Shown piece by piece: positions 63,942-64,000 of a stretch of 64,000 bases of DNA. The notes beneath the pieces were generated by a model. The model saw only the letters and a list, made by a program, of their open reading frames with translations. It was not told the DNA's origin and made no database searches. Numbering within the stretch: the stretch's first letter is position 1; each line of letters begins with the position of its first letter. Made by a program: the position numbers and the translations under genes. Origin of the DNA: Tabrizicola flagellatus (lineage in GTDB: Bacteria > Pseudomonadota > Alphaproteobacteria > Rhodobacterales > Rhodobacteraceae); the NCBI RefSeq assembly GCF_008271465.1, contig NZ_VMDU01000002.1, positions 124,001-188,000 of the forward strand. The letters are read 5' to 3'.

Positions 63942-64000
63942 GCGATCACCCCCCGGCCGTGCCGCCAGACCTGGGTCGCATCGCCATAGGGGTTGGCCGC
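63938..64000 (-). CDS. C-terminal fragment of an unidentified protein (partial)
   Basis: The last 20 codons of a minus-strand gene that continues beyond the window; visible residues include NPYGDATQVWRHGRGVIA. Its stop overlaps the GNAT start as ATGA, showing it belongs to the same transcript. The fragment is too short to name; a second acetyltransferase is possible from context only. Confidence 0.5.
   Translation of the reverse strand, partial: AANPYGDATQVWRHGRGVIA

Noticed and set aside
1-64000. tRNA, rRNA or CRISPR array in the window
   Set aside because: No cloverleaf with a TTCGA-type arm in the gaps, no rRNA stretches and no regularly spaced repeats were seen; the repeats present are dispersed, not arrayed.

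Overview
The window is high-GC, densely packed bacterial DNA. It looks like an alphaproteobacterium of the Rhodobacteraceae/Paracoccaceae group. The pointers are an fdsGBACD formate dehydrogenase whose active-site residue numbering matches Rhodobacter capsulatus as I recall it, an R. capsulatus-type xdhABC operon, MipZ, BluB, DUF3035 and DUF1523 proteins, and short intergenic repeats typical of that group. I see no rRNA, tRNA, CRISPR array, phage or insertion sequence. No stretch above about 300 bases lacks a gene.

Layout. (1) 1-6.9 kb: tail of a probable LysR regulator, then the NAD-dependent Mo formate dehydrogenase operon fdsG-B-A-C-D, then a proC-like gene broken by an in-frame amber codon. 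(2) 7.0-11.7 kb, minus strand: a GT61 glycosyltransferase and rfbCBDA for dTDP-L-rhamnose. (3) 11.8-14.1 kb: two genes for saccharopine-type lysine metabolism. (4) 14.2-22.8 kb: heparinase-like protein, purH, lspA, a DUF3035 lipoprotein, an M16 peptidase pair, pgsA, moaD, moaE. (5) 23-29.5 kb: P1 peptidase, zinc-ribbon protein, creatinase, a GlsB-type stress membrane protein with an EcfG-like promoter, L,D-transpeptidase, cupin, panBC. (6) 29.7-37.3 kb: an eight-gene co-directional cluster of unknown function. It has a long coiled-coil protein, an uncharacterised protein, an AAA+ ATPase, three small membrane proteins, a DUF6638-like protein and one low-GC orphan gene. This is the best candidate for an undescribed system. 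(7) 37.4-44.8 kb, minus strand: pheT, a DUF1624 membrane protein, dnaE and a DUF2269 protein. (8) 45-54.6 kb: xdhABC followed by a BMP-type ABC importer, together a plausible purine uptake and oxidation unit. (9) 54.6-57.5 kb: DAO-family oxidase, AhpD-like protein, EF-hand protein, GH25 lysozyme lipoprotein. (10) 57.7-64 kb, minus strand: GNAT, chorismate mutase, rpsP, bluB, rimM, a membrane protein, trmD, rplS, rpmE and mipZ.

The most striking non-gene signal is a set of dispersed palindromic repeats. At least two unrelated families have a copy inside a protein-coding gene without breaking the frame, one in xdhB and one in xdhC of the same operon. This resembles the in-gene palindromic elements known from Rickettsia.

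All calls come from reading the sequence and recalling family features. No database search was run. Starts were chosen by ribosome-binding site, family N-terminus and overlap with the upstream gene.
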